From Leisingera sp. ANG-Vp (GTDB taxonomy: Bacteria; Pseudomonadota; Alphaproteobacteria; Rhodobacterales; Rhodobacteraceae): a stretch of DNA of 64,000 bases. Under the pieces are notes generated by a model. That model was not told the origin of the DNA. It saw only the letters and a program-made list of their open reading frames with translations, and searched no databases. The stretch is taken from the NCBI RefSeq assembly GCF_000813725.1, contig NZ_JWLD01000068.1:42741-106740 (forward strand). Reading direction: 5' to 3'. The position numbers were made by a program, and so were the translations under genes. Each line of letters begins with the position of its first letter. The stretch's first letter is position 1. Positions 1-8,143 of this stretch are shown piece after piece.

Positions 1-131
1 CCCCGCCCCCCCCATCCCCCCCAGCTGACCCGCCCCGCCTCATTCAGATGCACGGTCAGCGCAAAGACCTGCGCATGCCAGGGCTCGGCAAAGACCGGTT
101 CGGGAGCGGAAACTTCGGCACAGGAACTCAT
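1..131 (-). CDS. Nitrile hydratase accessory protein (activator), N-terminal part, cut by window edge
   Basis: Translation from the ATG at 131..129 gives about 43 residues that contain PVFAEPWHAQVFALTVHLNE, the conserved start of the small nitrile hydratase accessory/activator family, which in this family helps insert the metal into the enzyme. The ATG overlaps the TGA of the beta-subunit gene (ATGA), so it is the third gene of the operon. The 3' part is missing. The last residues read VSWGGMGGR, where the family usually has a W-x-E-W-A segment. The first 22 bases are almost pure C, so this edge may contain base-call errors rather than true divergence. Confidence 0.75.
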   Translation of the reverse strand, partial: MSSCAEVSAPEPVFAEPWHAQVFALTVHLNEAGRVSWGGWGGR

Positions 132-805
132 AGCGGCTCCAGATAGCTTTGCCACAGGTCCAGCACCACCTCGTCATCGGGGTGCTCGGGGTGCGCCCAC
201 AGCTCGCGGGCAAAAAACCGCACCGCATAAAGCGGCTCCGGCGCCTCGCCAAGGCCATGGGCGTTGCTGTCAGGCAGAACATGGGTGCCGTGCAGCCGTA
301 GGATATAGCCGCGCGCGCCGGCCGCATATTGCGGCAGCCGCGTATGGCCGCCGGAAACCAGTGCATTGTCGGCAGGGATTCGCGCCCGCACCGCCTGCCC
401 TGTGGAAAAGCTCGGCGCAGGCCCGCCGTCGCGGTCCGCCGGGCCGCCTTTGGCCAGAACCCCCGCCACCGCACCAGCCTTCAAGGCGCGCTCAGCCAGC
501 GCATGCAGCTCTTCCGCGCCTTGTCCCTGCAGATCGTCCTCCGAGAGCACCCCTTTCTCCACCAGCAGGTCCGCCAGCGCCGCAATCCATTTCTCGTAAT
601 AGGAAAAGCGGGTGTAGTCTTTGGGCGAGAGCCGCTCGCGCGCGTGGCGCGAGACATCAATGTTCCACTGCCCCAGCGCACCGCAAGCCAGCGTCACCGC
701 CAGCGCCCTTGCGTGCCAGTCCTGATCGAAAACCGGCGCGTCTTCAGCCTCAGGCACCACCGGCCCGTCGCCGAATCGCCCGCCCATGTCATGCACCCGG
801 GTCAT
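128..805 (-). CDS. nthB: Nitrile hydratase beta subunit
   Basis: 225 aa, the normal length for this subunit of the enzyme that hydrates nitriles to amides. Visible family features are the N-terminal HDMGG (5-9), the aromatic YEKW stretch (70-73) and the C-terminal SH3-like barrel with HTRLPQY and ARGYI (154-168). The start is the ATG at 805, which overlaps the alpha-subunit stop by four bases; the longer open frame upstream merely runs antiframe through the alpha gene. The stop overlaps the accessory gene start. The order alpha-beta-accessory fits a cobalt-type operon, and the overlaps imply translational coupling. Confidence 0.93.
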   Translation of the reverse strand: MTRVHDMGGRFGDGPVVPEAEDAPVFDQDWHARALAVTLACGALGQWNIDVSRHARERLSPKDYTRFSYYEKWIAALADLLVEKGVLSEDDLQGQGAEELHALAERALKAGAVAGVLAKGGPADRDGGPAPSFSTGQAVRARIPADNALVSGGHTRLPQYAAGARGYILRLHGTHVLPDSNAHGLGEAPEPLYAVRFFARELWAHPEHPDDEVVLDLWQSYLEPL

Positions 806-1416
806 GACGGTACCTTCGGAATATCCGTCCCGATCATGCTGTCTCGGGTAACCAGCGCAGCCAGCTCCTCTTCGCTCATGCCGTCGGTGCCATCCGGCCG
901 CTTCGGCAGCACCAGATAGCGGACCTCTGCCGTCGAATCCCAGACGCGGACCGATGTGTCCTGCGGAAGGCTCACCCCGAAATCGGCCAGCACCTTGCGC
1001 GGCTCGCGCACCGCGCGGGCGCGGTAGGCGTCGGATTTGTACCACCCGGGCGGAATACCCAGCAGCGGCCACGGGTAGCAGCTGCACAGGGTGCAGACGA
1101 CCATATTGTGCTGCGCGGGGGTGTTCTCCACCACCACCATATGCTCGCCCTGACGGCCGTAAAAACCCAAGTCCGCCAGCACCGGATCCGCGTCCGCCAA
1201 AAGCGCCGCCTTGAACTCGGGATCGCTCCAGGCGCGGGCCACAACCCGGGCGCCGTTCTGCGGACCGATTCTGTTCTGGTAAGTGTCGATGATCTCATCC
1301 AGCGCAGCGGGGTCGATCAGTCCCTTCTGCACAAGAATCGTCTCCAGCGCCTTCACCCGCAAAGCAGGATCCGGCGGCAAAAGGGCATGCGGGTGGTTCG
1401 GGTCGTCATGAGGCAT
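802..1416 (-). CDS. nthA: Nitrile hydratase alpha subunit, cobalt type
   Basis: 204 aa. The metal claw V-C-T-L-C-S-C is at 107-113 (Cys108, Cys111, Cys113), followed by YPWP. Thr at position 109 is the hallmark of Co-type enzymes; Fe-type enzymes have Ser there. In the family the second and third cysteines are oxidised to sulfinic and sulfenic acid. The start was placed at the ATG at 1416, giving [10 protein letters not shown], because upstream residues do not resemble the family. The gene is divergent from secG across about 200 bp. Likely role: use of organic nitriles as a nitrogen or carbon source. Confidence 0.94.
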   Translation of the reverse strand: MPHDDPNHPHALLPPDPALRVKALETILVQKGLIDPAALDEIIDTYQNRIGPQNGARVVARAWSDPEFKAALLADADPVLADLGFYGRQGEHMVVVENTPAQHNMVVCTLCSCYPWPLLGIPPGWYKSDAYRARAVREPRKVLADFGVSLPQDTSVRVWDSTAEVRYLVLPKRPDGTDGMSEEELAALVTRDSMIGTDIPKVPS

Positions 1417-1619
1417 GTTTTCATGCTGCGCACCCGCAGCGGGCTCTGTCCAGTCACGTTTCTTGATGCAGGCAATCACGTTGCGTGACCTTCCGGCTGC
1501 GCTGCAGCGCATTCCAAAGCCCCGCAGGAAACTCTCGGCCACCGGCAAACTCCGCCCTTGCCCCTTCCGCCGATCTTGCCTATTTACGCCCGGTACTCAG
1601 CCAACCGCCGCAGGGACCC

Positions 1620-1982
1620 ATGGAAAACGTTGTTCTCATCATCCATCTTCTTCTGGCTCTCGGCCTCATTGCCGTGGTGCTGCTGCAGCGCTCCGAAGGC
1701 GGCGGATTGGGCATGGGCGGCGGCGGCGGCGGCGCAGTCTCCGGCCGCGCGGCAGCGACCGCGCTTGGCAAGGTGACCTGGCTCCTGGCCATTGCCTTCA
1801 TCTGCACCTCGATCACCCTGACGATCATGGCAGCACAGAAATCCGCAGGCTCTTCGGTCACTGACCGCCTGGCGGTGCCGCAATCCGAAACCGGCGAGGC
1901 TCCGGCCGCACCGGCGCTTGGCAGCGATCTTCTGCCGCCCAGCGAGGGCGATAACGCACCGCTGGTGCCGACCCTGGACTGA
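1620..1982 (+). CDS. secG: Preprotein translocase subunit SecG
   Basis: 120 aa inner-membrane protein of the SecYEG channel. It has two membrane segments (about 3-22 and 51-71) joined by the family's cytoplasmic loop QRSEGGGLGMGGG with a long glycine run, and an acidic, Ala/Pro-rich C-terminal tail of about 45 residues as in other alphaproteobacteria. The start MENVVLIIHL is the only one that puts the first helix at the N terminus. It lies upstream of pyrG, as in many Rhodobacteraceae, but is separated from it by a perfect hairpin and about 170 bp. Confidence 0.95.
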   Translation: MENVVLIIHLLLALGLIAVVLLQRSEGGGLGMGGGGGGAVSGRAAATALGKVTWLLAIAFICTSITLTIMAAQKSAGSSVTDRLAVPQSETGEAPAAPALGSDLLPPSEGDNAPLVPTLD

Positions 1983-2007
1983 TCCACTACACCTTGACGG
2001 GTTCTTA

Positions 2008-2034
2008 GGAACCGCAACAGCATCTTGCGGTTCC
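2008..2034 (+). terminator. Hairpin between secG and pyrG
   Basis: A perfect 10-bp stem (GGAACCGCAA/TTGCGGTTCC) with a 7-nt loop, 26 bases after the secG stop. It is not followed by a T-run, so it could be a Rho-assisted or weak terminator, a 3' stabilising hairpin, or an attenuator in the pyrG leader. Confidence 0.5.
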
Positions 2035-2155
2035 CTTGCGCTGCGTGCGCGAATCCTTTATATATGAAGTCCCGTGATGCAGCGGTTTTTGGAGCCTATT
2101 CCATCCTCCGCCGGGCAGCTTGATTCTGACTTCTCACGGGGGCAGCCGAACAGAC

Positions 2156-3799
2156 ATGGCGCGTTTCATCTTTATCACTGGCGGTGTGGTTTCATCCCTG
2201 GGCAAGGGCCTGGCCTCCGCCGCTTTGGGCGCGCTCTTGCAGGCCCGCGGCTACTCGGTCCGCCTGCGCAAGCTGGACCCCTACCTGAACGTCGACCCCG
2301 GCACCATGAGCCCGTTCGAGCACGGCGAAGTCTTTGTCACCGACGACGGCGCCGAGACCGACCTGGACCTAGGCCACTACGAACGCTTCACCGGCGTGCC
2401 GGCCCGCAAGACCGACTCGATCTCCTCGGGCCGGATCTATACCAATGTGCTCGAGAAGGAGCGGCGCGGCGACTACCTGGGCAAGACCATTCAGGTGATC
2501 CCGCACGTCACCAATGAAATCAAAGACTTCATCTCTATCGGCGAGGATGAGGTCGACTTTATGCTGTGCGAGATCGGCGGCACCGTCGGCGACATCGAGG
2601 GCCTGCCCTTCTTTGAAGCGATCCGCCAGTTCGCCCAGGACAAGCCGCGCGGCGAGTGCATTTTCATGCACCTCACGCTGCTGCCCTATATCAAGGCCTC
2701 CGGCGAGCTGAAAACCAAGCCGACCCAGCACTCGGTCAAGGAGCTGCGCTCCATCGGCCTGGCGCCCGACATTCTGGTCTGCCGCTCCGAAGGCCCGATC
2801 CCGAAGAAAGAGCGCGAGAAGCTGGCGCTGTTCTGCAACGTGCGCCCCGACTCGGTGATCGCCGCGCAGGACCTGAAATCGATCTACGAGGCGCCGCTGG
2901 CCTACCACCGCGAGGGCCTGGACCAGGCAGTTCTAGATGCATTCGGGATCGCCCCGGCGCCGAAGCCGAACCTCGACCGCTGGGAAGATGTGGCCGACCG
3001 CATCTACAACCCGGAAGGCGAGGTGAAGGTGGCCATTGTTGGCAAATACACCCAGCTGGAAGACGCCTATAAATCAATTGCCGAGGCGCTGACCCACGGC
3101 GGCATGTCGAACCGGGTGAAGGTCAAAGTCGAATGGGTCGACGCAGAACTCTTTGACACCGAAGACGCGGCACCGCATCTGCAGGGCTTCCACGCCATCC
3201 TGGTGCCCGGCGGCTTTGGCGAGCGCGGCACCGAAGGCAAGATCAAGGCGGCGCAATACGCCCGCGAGAACAACGTTCCCTACCTGGGCATCTGCCTTGG
3301 CATGCAGATGGCAGTGATCGAAGCGGCCCGCAACGTAGCAGGCATTGCCGAGGCGGGCTCGGAAGAGTTCGACCACGAGGCGGGCAAGAAACGCTTTGAA
3401 CCGGTGGTCTACCACCTGAAGGAATGGGTGCAGGGCAACCACAAGGTGAGCCGCAAGGCCGATGACGACAAGGGCGGAACCATGCGGCTCGGCGCCTATG
3501 ACGCCACCCTGGCGGAAGACTCGCTGGTCTCGAAGGTCTACGGCAGCAGCCACATCGAAGAGCGCCACCGCCACCGCTACGAAGTGGACATCAAGTACCG
3601 CGAGAAGCTGGAGGCCTGCGGGCTGAACTTCACCGGCATGTCGCCGGACGGCCGCCTGCCGGAAATCGTGGAGTGGAAGGACCACCCCTGGTTCATCGGC
3701 GTGCAGTTCCATCCGGAGCTGAAGTCCAAACCCTTCGCGCCGCATCCGCTGTTCGACGATTTCGTGCGTGCTGCCAAGGACACCTCCCGGCTGGTGTAA
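2156..3799 (+). CDS. pyrG: CTP synthase
   Basis: 547 aa. Amidates UTP to CTP with glutamine and ATP, the last step of de novo pyrimidine nucleotide synthesis. The N-terminal synthetase domain begins with the [10 protein letters not shown] loop (9-18). The C-terminal class I glutamine amidotransferase domain has the nucleophile Cys380 in GICLGMQ, and His519 and Glu521 in [14 protein letters not shown] is the universal start. A TATATATGA stretch near 2060 in the leader may be part of a promoter. The gene is followed by a palindromic repeat (3808-3890) and a strong terminator. Confidence 0.97.
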   Translation: MARFIFITGGVVSSLGKGLASAALGALLQARGYSVRLRKLDPYLNVDPGTMSPFEHGEVFVTDDGAETDLDLGHYERFTGVPARKTDSISSGRIYTNVLEKERRGDYLGKTIQVIPHVTNEIKDFISIGEDEVDFMLCEIGGTVGDIEGLPFFEAIRQFAQDKPRGECIFMHLTLLPYIKASGELKTKPTQHSVKELRSIGLAPDILVCRSEGPIPKKEREKLALFCNVRPDSVIAAQDLKSIYEAPLAYHREGLDQAVLDAFGIAPAPKPNLDRWEDVADRIYNPEGEVKVAIVGKYTQLEDAYKSIAEALTHGGMSNRVKVKVEWVDAELFDTEDAAPHLQGFHAILVPGGFGERGTEGKIKAAQYARENNVPYLGICLGMQMAVIEAARNVAGIAEAGSEEFDHEAGKKRFEPVVYHLKEWVQGNHKVSRKADDDKGGTMRLGAYDATLAEDSLVSKVYGSSHIEERHRHRYEVDIKYREKLEACGLNFTGMSPDGRLPEIVEWKDHPWFIGVQFHPELKSKPFAPHPLFDDFVRAAKDTSRLV

Positions 3800-3807
3800 T
3801 TCCCGCA

Positions 3808-3890
3808 GGCGGGGCTCTCCCGCCCGTCGCCTGCGCATGACACATGCGCGGCTCCCGTTGGGCCCGGCGCCGCTGCGCGGCGCTGGGAGA
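3808..3890 (+). repeat. REP-like element, variable-palindrome family, copy 1
   Basis: Order on the plus strand: GCTCTCCCGCC (3814-3824), central palindrome GCGCATG-aca-CATGCGC (3833-3849), GTTGGGC (3857-3863), then hairpin GCGCCGC-tgc-GCGGCGC (3867-3883). The same order of parts, with a different central palindrome, occurs in reverse orientation at 40606-40688 and 44500-44580. It lies just after the pyrG stop. Confidence 0.6.
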
Positions 3891-3896
3891 AAACAG

Positions 3897-3925
3897 AAAA
3901 AGGCGGGCCGCAGGCCCGCCTTTTG
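3897..3925. terminator. Bidirectional terminator between pyrG and the DUF983 gene
   Basis: Stem GGCGGGCC/GGCCCGCC (3902-3909 with 3913-3920), flanked by an A-run on the left and TTTT on the right. It can stop pyrG transcripts on the plus strand and DUF983 transcripts on the minus strand. Confidence 0.85.
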
Positions 3926-3952
3926 CATTTTGATTGATTTAAACCGGGCGGC

Positions 3953-4333
3953 TCAGAAGCCGTGCATCCGCTTGGCCCATTGGTAGGCCACCACCAGCCC
4001 TTTCATCCGCGGCAGCATGTAGAGCGATGCCCCCACCGTGATCACCGACATGATGATCGCCAGCGTCCATGGATCCGGGCGCAGCTGCATGTAGACGATA
4101 TGCAGCGCAAAGCCGAGGATGTGGCCGACCACCAGGATGGTCAGATAGGCCGGCCCGTCGTCGGCGCGCTGGTGGTGCAGCTCCTGGCCGCATTCCGAGC
4201 AGCTGTCGTTCACCTTCAGATAGCTGTGCAGCAGCTTGCCCTCGCCGCAGTTCGGGCAGCGCAGGCGCAGGCCTTTCCACAATGCGGGCTTCATCTCCCG
4301 CTGCTCCTCTTGCACCAGATCAGTTCCGGTCAT
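3953..4333 (-). CDS. DUF983 family zinc-ribbon membrane protein
   Basis: 126 aa. Two CxxC pairs, CPNC (26-29) and CSEC (45-48), form a likely zinc ribbon, followed by two membrane helices (about 62-83 and 88-107). This matches the DUF983 family; its function is not known, although in some alphaproteobacteria it lies near respiratory oxidase genes. It is divergent from a MocR regulator. An FNR-type box is centred 51.5 bp upstream of its start codon, so oxygen-responsive expression is plausible. Confidence 0.85.
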   Translation of the reverse strand: MTGTDLVQEEQREMKPALWKGLRLRCPNCGEGKLLHSYLKVNDSCSECGQELHHQRADDGPAYLTILVVGHILGFALHIVYMQLRPDPWTLAIIMSVITVGASLYMLPRMKGLVVAYQWAKRMHGF

Positions 4334-4373
4334 CGCGCATCTCCTTGGGTTTGGCGCCTGATACAGTGATTCT

Positions 4374-4395
4374 CATATTGATTGCAATCAATATG
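4374..4395. promoter_or_regulatory. 22-bp perfect palindrome containing an FNR-type box
   Basis: The 22 bases are identical to their own reverse complement. The core at 4378-4391 reads TTGATTGCAATCAA, an exact match to the FNR/FnrL consensus TTGAT-N4-ATCAA. It sits in the divergent region between the DUF983 gene (start 4333) and the MocR gene (start 4488). It could bind an FNR-family activator, the MocR protein itself, or both. Confidence 0.7.
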
Positions 4396-4487
4396 CATAC
4401 ATTGATGTTGCATTTATTGCGACACTCTGACATTGAACCAATCAATCACGACACAATGCGCCGGGCCGCCGGCGGGAGAAGCAGCAG

Positions 4488-5858
4488 ATGAAACAATGGT
4501 CTCCGACCCGGCTGGAAGGCGAAAAGCCGCGCTATCTGGAGATTGCCGAGGCAATCAAGGCGGACATTGACGAGGGCGTGCTGTCTCCGGGCGACCGGCT
4601 GCCGCCGCAGCGGCGGGTGGCGCAGGATCTGGGTGTGGATTTTTCCACTGTGTCGCGGGGCTATGCCGAGGCGGTGCGGCGCGGCTATATCGAGAGCTTT
4701 GTCGGCCGCGGCACCTTTGTGAAAGCGCTGGACGCGCTGCCGGAGCGCCCCGATCCGCGCCGGGCGCTGGAAGAAGACCCGATGATGAACATGCCGCCGG
4801 AGCCGGACGACCCGGCGCTGCTCGCCCGGATGCAAAAAGGGCTGGAGCATGTCTCCGCCAATCTGCAGCCTTTGCTGCGCTACCAGTCGGTGACCGGCAG
4901 CCCGCAGGACCGGGCCGCTGCCGCCGCGTGGATGCAGGCCAACGGGCTGCATTGCGCCCCCGACCGGCTGGTGATTACACCGGGGGCGCACTCCAGCCTC
5001 TATGCGGTCCTGACGGTGCTGTGCGAACCGGGCTCAACGGTCCTGTGCGAGGACGTGACCTATCCCGGGCTGCGCTCCATTACGGCGCGGCAGGGGATCC
5101 GGCTGATCGGGCTGGCAAGCGACAAGGACGGCATTCTGCCGGAGGCGCTGGAGAAGGCGGTCACCGACCATTGGCCCGCAGCGCTGTACCTCAATCCAAC
5201 CCTGCAGAATCCAACCACAAGAACCATCCCAGCCAAACGGCGGCGGGAGATTGCGGCGGTGCTGCAGGAGCACGAGCTGACGCTGATCGAGGATGATGCC
5301 TATTGCTTTGTCGACAATGGCGCGCCTGCGGCAATCAGCAGCCTTGTTCCGCATCTGGGCTGGCATATTGCCGGTCTTTCGAAATGTTTCGGCGCCGGGC
5401 TGCGGCTGGCCTATACCACGGTGCCGAAACGGGCGCTGCTGGGGCAGTTCAGCCAGGCGCTCAGGTCGATGCATGTGATGGTGTCGCCGCTGAACCTGGC
5501 GCTGCTGGGGCGCTGGATCGAGGATGGCACAGCAGCGGAGATCCAGAGGTCCGTCCGCAAGGCCGCTGCCGAGCGGCAGGCGCTGGCGGCGGAGGTGCTG
5601 CAGGAATGTTTCATCGACAGCGACCCGTTGGCCTTCAACCTATGGCTCACCCTGCCCCGCGGCACCAGCCGGGCCGAGGTGATGGGGCGCATGGCCGGGC
5701 GCCAGATCGGCATCATGCCCAGCGATGCTTTCACGGTCACCGGCCTGCCCGAAGAAGCGGTCCGGGTGTGCCTGGGAGGTCCGATCGGGCTGGAAGAGCT
5801 GCGCGAGGATCTGATGGCGCTGAATGATGCGGTCACCCGCAAGGACTGGCTGGGCTGA
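4488..5858 (+). CDS. MocR-type regulator (GntR wHTH fused to class I aminotransferase fold)
   Basis: 456 aa. The N-terminal GntR winged helix covers about residues 12-80 (YLEIAEAIKADI, SPGDRLPPQR, GRGTFV). A fold-type I PLP domain follows, with the likely cofactor lysine at Lys299 in GLSKCFGAG. Regulators of this MocR/PdxR class sense PLP or amino compounds and usually control a divergent or nearby gene. Here the divergent gene encodes a DUF983 membrane protein, an unusual partner, so the target is open. The AT-rich region 4360-4460 is the likely operator and promoter. Confidence 0.88.
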   Translation: MKQWSPTRLEGEKPRYLEIAEAIKADIDEGVLSPGDRLPPQRRVAQDLGVDFSTVSRGYAEAVRRGYIESFVGRGTFVKALDALPERPDPRRALEEDPMMNMPPEPDDPALLARMQKGLEHVSANLQPLLRYQSVTGSPQDRAAAAAWMQANGLHCAPDRLVITPGAHSSLYAVLTVLCEPGSTVLCEDVTYPGLRSITARQGIRLIGLASDKDGILPEALEKAVTDHWPAALYLNPTLQNPTTRTIPAKRRREIAAVLQEHELTLIEDDAYCFVDNGAPAAISSLVPHLGWHIAGLSKCFGAGLRLAYTTVPKRALLGQFSQALRSMHVMVSPLNLALLGRWIEDGTAAEIQRSVRKAAAERQALAAEVLQECFIDSDPLAFNLWLTLPRGTSRAEVMGRMAGRQIGIMPSDAFTVTGLPEEAVRVCLGGPIGLEELREDLMALNDAVTRKDWLG

Positions 5859-5901
5859 GGCCCGGCTGGTAAACTGCCGCTGCAGCAAACCGGAGCCCCG
5901 C

Positions 5902-6234
5902 ATGATCCGTGCCTTCCGCAACCTGATTGAACGCCAGCTGGCCAAGGCCCAGGCCGAGGGGCAGCTGCAGGGCCTGGAGGGCGAAGGAAAGCCGCTGCCC
6001 AACCGCAGCAGCGAGGCGCATGTGGACGCAGGCCTGGCGGCGGGCATGCGGATCATGGCGCAGGCCGGTGTTGTCCCCGAAGAGTTCGGGCTGAAGGAGC
6101 AGCTGGCCCAGGCGCGCAAGGAATATGCCGCGCTGACGGACCCGGAGCAGCGGAAGTCCGCCATGGGGCGCATCTCGGATCTGGAAATGCGCTACAACAT
6201 GGCGCGGGATGCGCGGAAATCCTTCTTCCGTTAG
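5902..6234 (+). CDS. DUF1992 (DnaJ-C28-like) domain protein
   Basis: 110 aa. The start MIRAFRNLIERQLAKAQAEG and GLEGEGKPLP match the DUF1992 family, related to the conserved domain of DnaJ homologue C28, with helical charged segments and no membrane segment. The bacterial function is unknown. The ATG at 5902 was chosen over upstream codons because family similarity begins there. It lies 43 bp after the MocR gene on the same strand and may be co-transcribed. Confidence 0.8.
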   Translation: MIRAFRNLIERQLAKAQAEGQLQGLEGEGKPLPNRSSEAHVDAGLAAGMRIMAQAGVVPEEFGLKEQLAQARKEYAALTDPEQRKSAMGRISDLEMRYNMARDARKSFFR

Positions 6235-6313
6235 CGCAACACCCCGTTGTTTCCTGCAGGATTCGCGGTATAGACAGCGCCAAGACAGACCATTCCAACA
6301 AGAGTGACGCATT

Positions 6314-7216
6314 ATGGCAAAAGACGCTTCCACCCAGCAGGCACAACTCGACCGTATCGCCACCGGCAAGGGCTTCATTGCTGCGCTGGATCAGTCGGGC
6401 GGCTCCACCCCGAAAGCGCTGAAGCTTTATGGCGTGAACGAAGACGCCTACAACGGTGAAGACGAGATGTTCGCCGAGATCCACAAGATGCGCACCCGCA
6501 TCATCACTTCGGACAGCTTCGGCAAGGACCGCATCCTGGGCGCGATCCTGTTTGAAAAGACCATGGACGGCGAGATCGAGGGCACGCCCACCGCTGAATT
6601 CCTGTGGAACAGCTGCGGCGTGGTGCCCTTCCTGAAGGTGGACAAGGGCCTGGCCGATGAAGCCAACGGCGTTCAGATGATGAAGCCGATGCCGGAGCTG
6701 GACGCGCTGCTGGCGCGCGCCAACGGCAAGGGCATCTTCGGCACCAAGATGCGCTCGGTGGTGAAAGAAGCCAACGCCGAAGGCATCAAGGCGGTTGTTG
6801 CCCAGCAGTTTGAAGTGGGCCAGCAGATCGTTGCGGCCGGCCTGGTGCCGATCATCGAGCCGGAAGTCGACATCAACTCTGCCACCAAGGAAGAGGCCGA
6901 AGACATCCTGAAGGCCGAGATCCAGGCCCAGCTGGACGCCCTGCCCGCAGACAGCAAGGTGGCGCTGAAGCTGACCATCCCGTCCAAGGCGGGCCTCTAT
7001 GACGATCTGGCCGACCACGCCAATGTGGTCCGGGTTGTGGCTCTGTCCGGCGGCTATACCACCGACGATGCCTGCGCGCGCCTGGCCAAGAACACCAAGA
7101 TGATCGCCTCCTTCAGCCGTGCGCTGACCGAGGGCCTGAACGTGGCAATGTCTGACGCCGAATACGACGCGGCTCTGGGCGCCAACATCGGCAAGATCTA
7201 CGAAGCGTCGCTGTAA
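6314..7216 (+). CDS. Fructose-bisphosphate aldolase class I
   Basis: 300 aa. Reversible cleavage of fructose 1,6-bisphosphate in glycolysis and gluconeogenesis by Schiff-base chemistry. It resembles the short bacterial class I type: [21 protein letters not shown] (20-40) is the signature start, EPEVDI is at 182-187, and Lys219 in VALKLTIP is the likely Schiff-base lysine. It is a single gene with its own leader (79 bp) and a strong terminator just after the stop, as expected for a highly expressed housekeeping gene. Confidence 0.93.
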   Translation: MAKDASTQQAQLDRIATGKGFIAALDQSGGSTPKALKLYGVNEDAYNGEDEMFAEIHKMRTRIITSDSFGKDRILGAILFEKTMDGEIEGTPTAEFLWNSCGVVPFLKVDKGLADEANGVQMMKPMPELDALLARANGKGIFGTKMRSVVKEANAEGIKAVVAQQFEVGQQIVAAGLVPIIEPEVDINSATKEEAEDILKAEIQAQLDALPADSKVALKLTIPSKAGLYDDLADHANVVRVVALSGGYTTDDACARLAKNTKMIASFSRALTEGLNVAMSDAEYDAALGANIGKIYEASL

Positions 7217-7242
7217 GGCTGACGGGATAAGTTTCTGGGAAG

Positions 7243-7267
7243 GGCCGCGCAGCTAGCGCGGCCTTTT
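7243..7267 (+). terminator. Terminator of the aldolase gene
   Basis: Stem GGCCGCGC/GCGCGGCC with loop AGCTA, followed by TTTT; 27 bases after the stop codon. Confidence 0.9.
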
Positions 7268-7278
7268 CCATTTACGCC

Positions 7279-7545
7279 TCAGGGGCCGGAGCGGCCGGCA
7301 AAGCAGACCGCCAGCACCAGTCCGGCGCCGCTGAGAAACGGCAGCCAGAAAAACCGCAGCGCAGTCAGGGTGAACCAGCCGGGCTGGTCCTCAGGCGCCT
7401 GGCCCGCGCCGCCAAGCCAGGCCCAGAAGATCAGGGCAGAGGCCGAGATCAGCACCCCGGTCAGGGCAAGCAGCCAGCGGGCGGAACCAGGCATCTGCGC
7501 CTCAGCCGCCTGCCGCCTGCCTCGGGCTTCCAGCCATCCGCTCAC
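7279..7545 (-). CDS. Small two-helix membrane protein, function unknown
   Basis: 88 aa with two predicted membrane segments (about 23-44 and 62-83) and a charged cytoplasmic N terminus. Its start overlaps the stop of the upstream 68-aa gene by four bases (ATGA), which supports both as real, translationally coupled genes. No family was recognised. Confidence 0.55.
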   Translation of the reverse strand: MSGWLEARGRRQAAEAQMPGSARWLLALTGVLISASALIFWAWLGGAGQAPEDQPGWFTLTALRFFWLPFLSGAGLVLAVCFAGRSGP

Positions 7546-7748
7546 GCCGCTTCGGTGAGCGAGGGGCGGATGCCGGTGCAGCTGACCCGGTTCTCATTCG
7601 AGGCCAGGTAGCGCTGCGCCTCCTCAAAGTTTCCGAAGCTCAGCGCCTCGTCGTAAAAATAGGTGACCCGGTCCCCGGTCCGGGACAGCAGGCCGCCGCT
7701 TTCAAACAGGATAAACCATTTCTTGCGCACCAGATGCATCAGCCTCAC
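7542..7748 (-). CDS. Small hypothetical protein
   Basis: 68 aa: MRLMHLVRKKWFILFESGGL and then a soluble segment FGNFEEAQRYLASNENRVSC. It has no signal peptide and one Cys. It is upstream of, and overlaps, the small membrane-protein gene. Family not recognised; the coding call rests on the overlap, codon pattern and a possible purine-rich site (AAAGGAGTG) before the ATG. Confidence 0.55.
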   Translation of the reverse strand: MRLMHLVRKKWFILFESGGLLSRTGDRVTYFYDEALSFGNFEEAQRYLASNENRVSCTGIRPSLTEAA

Positions 7749-8143
7749 TCCTTTCTGAAGCCCGGCTGACGCGGTGTTTGCCGCCGCCGGTTCTATTGCG
7801 TTTCATGCGGGTGCAAGCGGCCGTCCGGAGGCCGTGAAAGCCGTCCCGGTGCAGACAGTCAAATGCTGGCTGGCAGTAGCTGGTTTGGCCTGAATTGCGC
7901 CCTCCTGAAGGCAGGTTTCGCGCCCAGATATTGCCAAAAGGTTAATGCAAGTTTCTGTAGATTTTGCGCGGCATCATTCTGCCGTTTGACGGCGGTTTCC
8001 CGCCTGCGTCGGCGGATTTTCGGAGAATTTGGCGAAAAACCGCTGTTGCAGAATCCAGGCTGCACTGCGCGGGGGAGATACGCTTGTGCCGGGGCTGCCT
8101 GCGGCAGCGCGCAATCAGTTGGAAGACCCGGAATTCTTTGCAG
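7749..8143. other. Intergenic stretch without a recognised gene
   Basis: About 395 bp upstream of the 68-aa gene and downstream of the crotonase gene. It holds a moderately AT-rich patch near 7930-7970 (CAAAAGGTTAATGCAAG). Open frames here lack family resemblance and a convincing ribosome-binding site. No terminator or RNA gene was identified. Confidence 0.5.
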
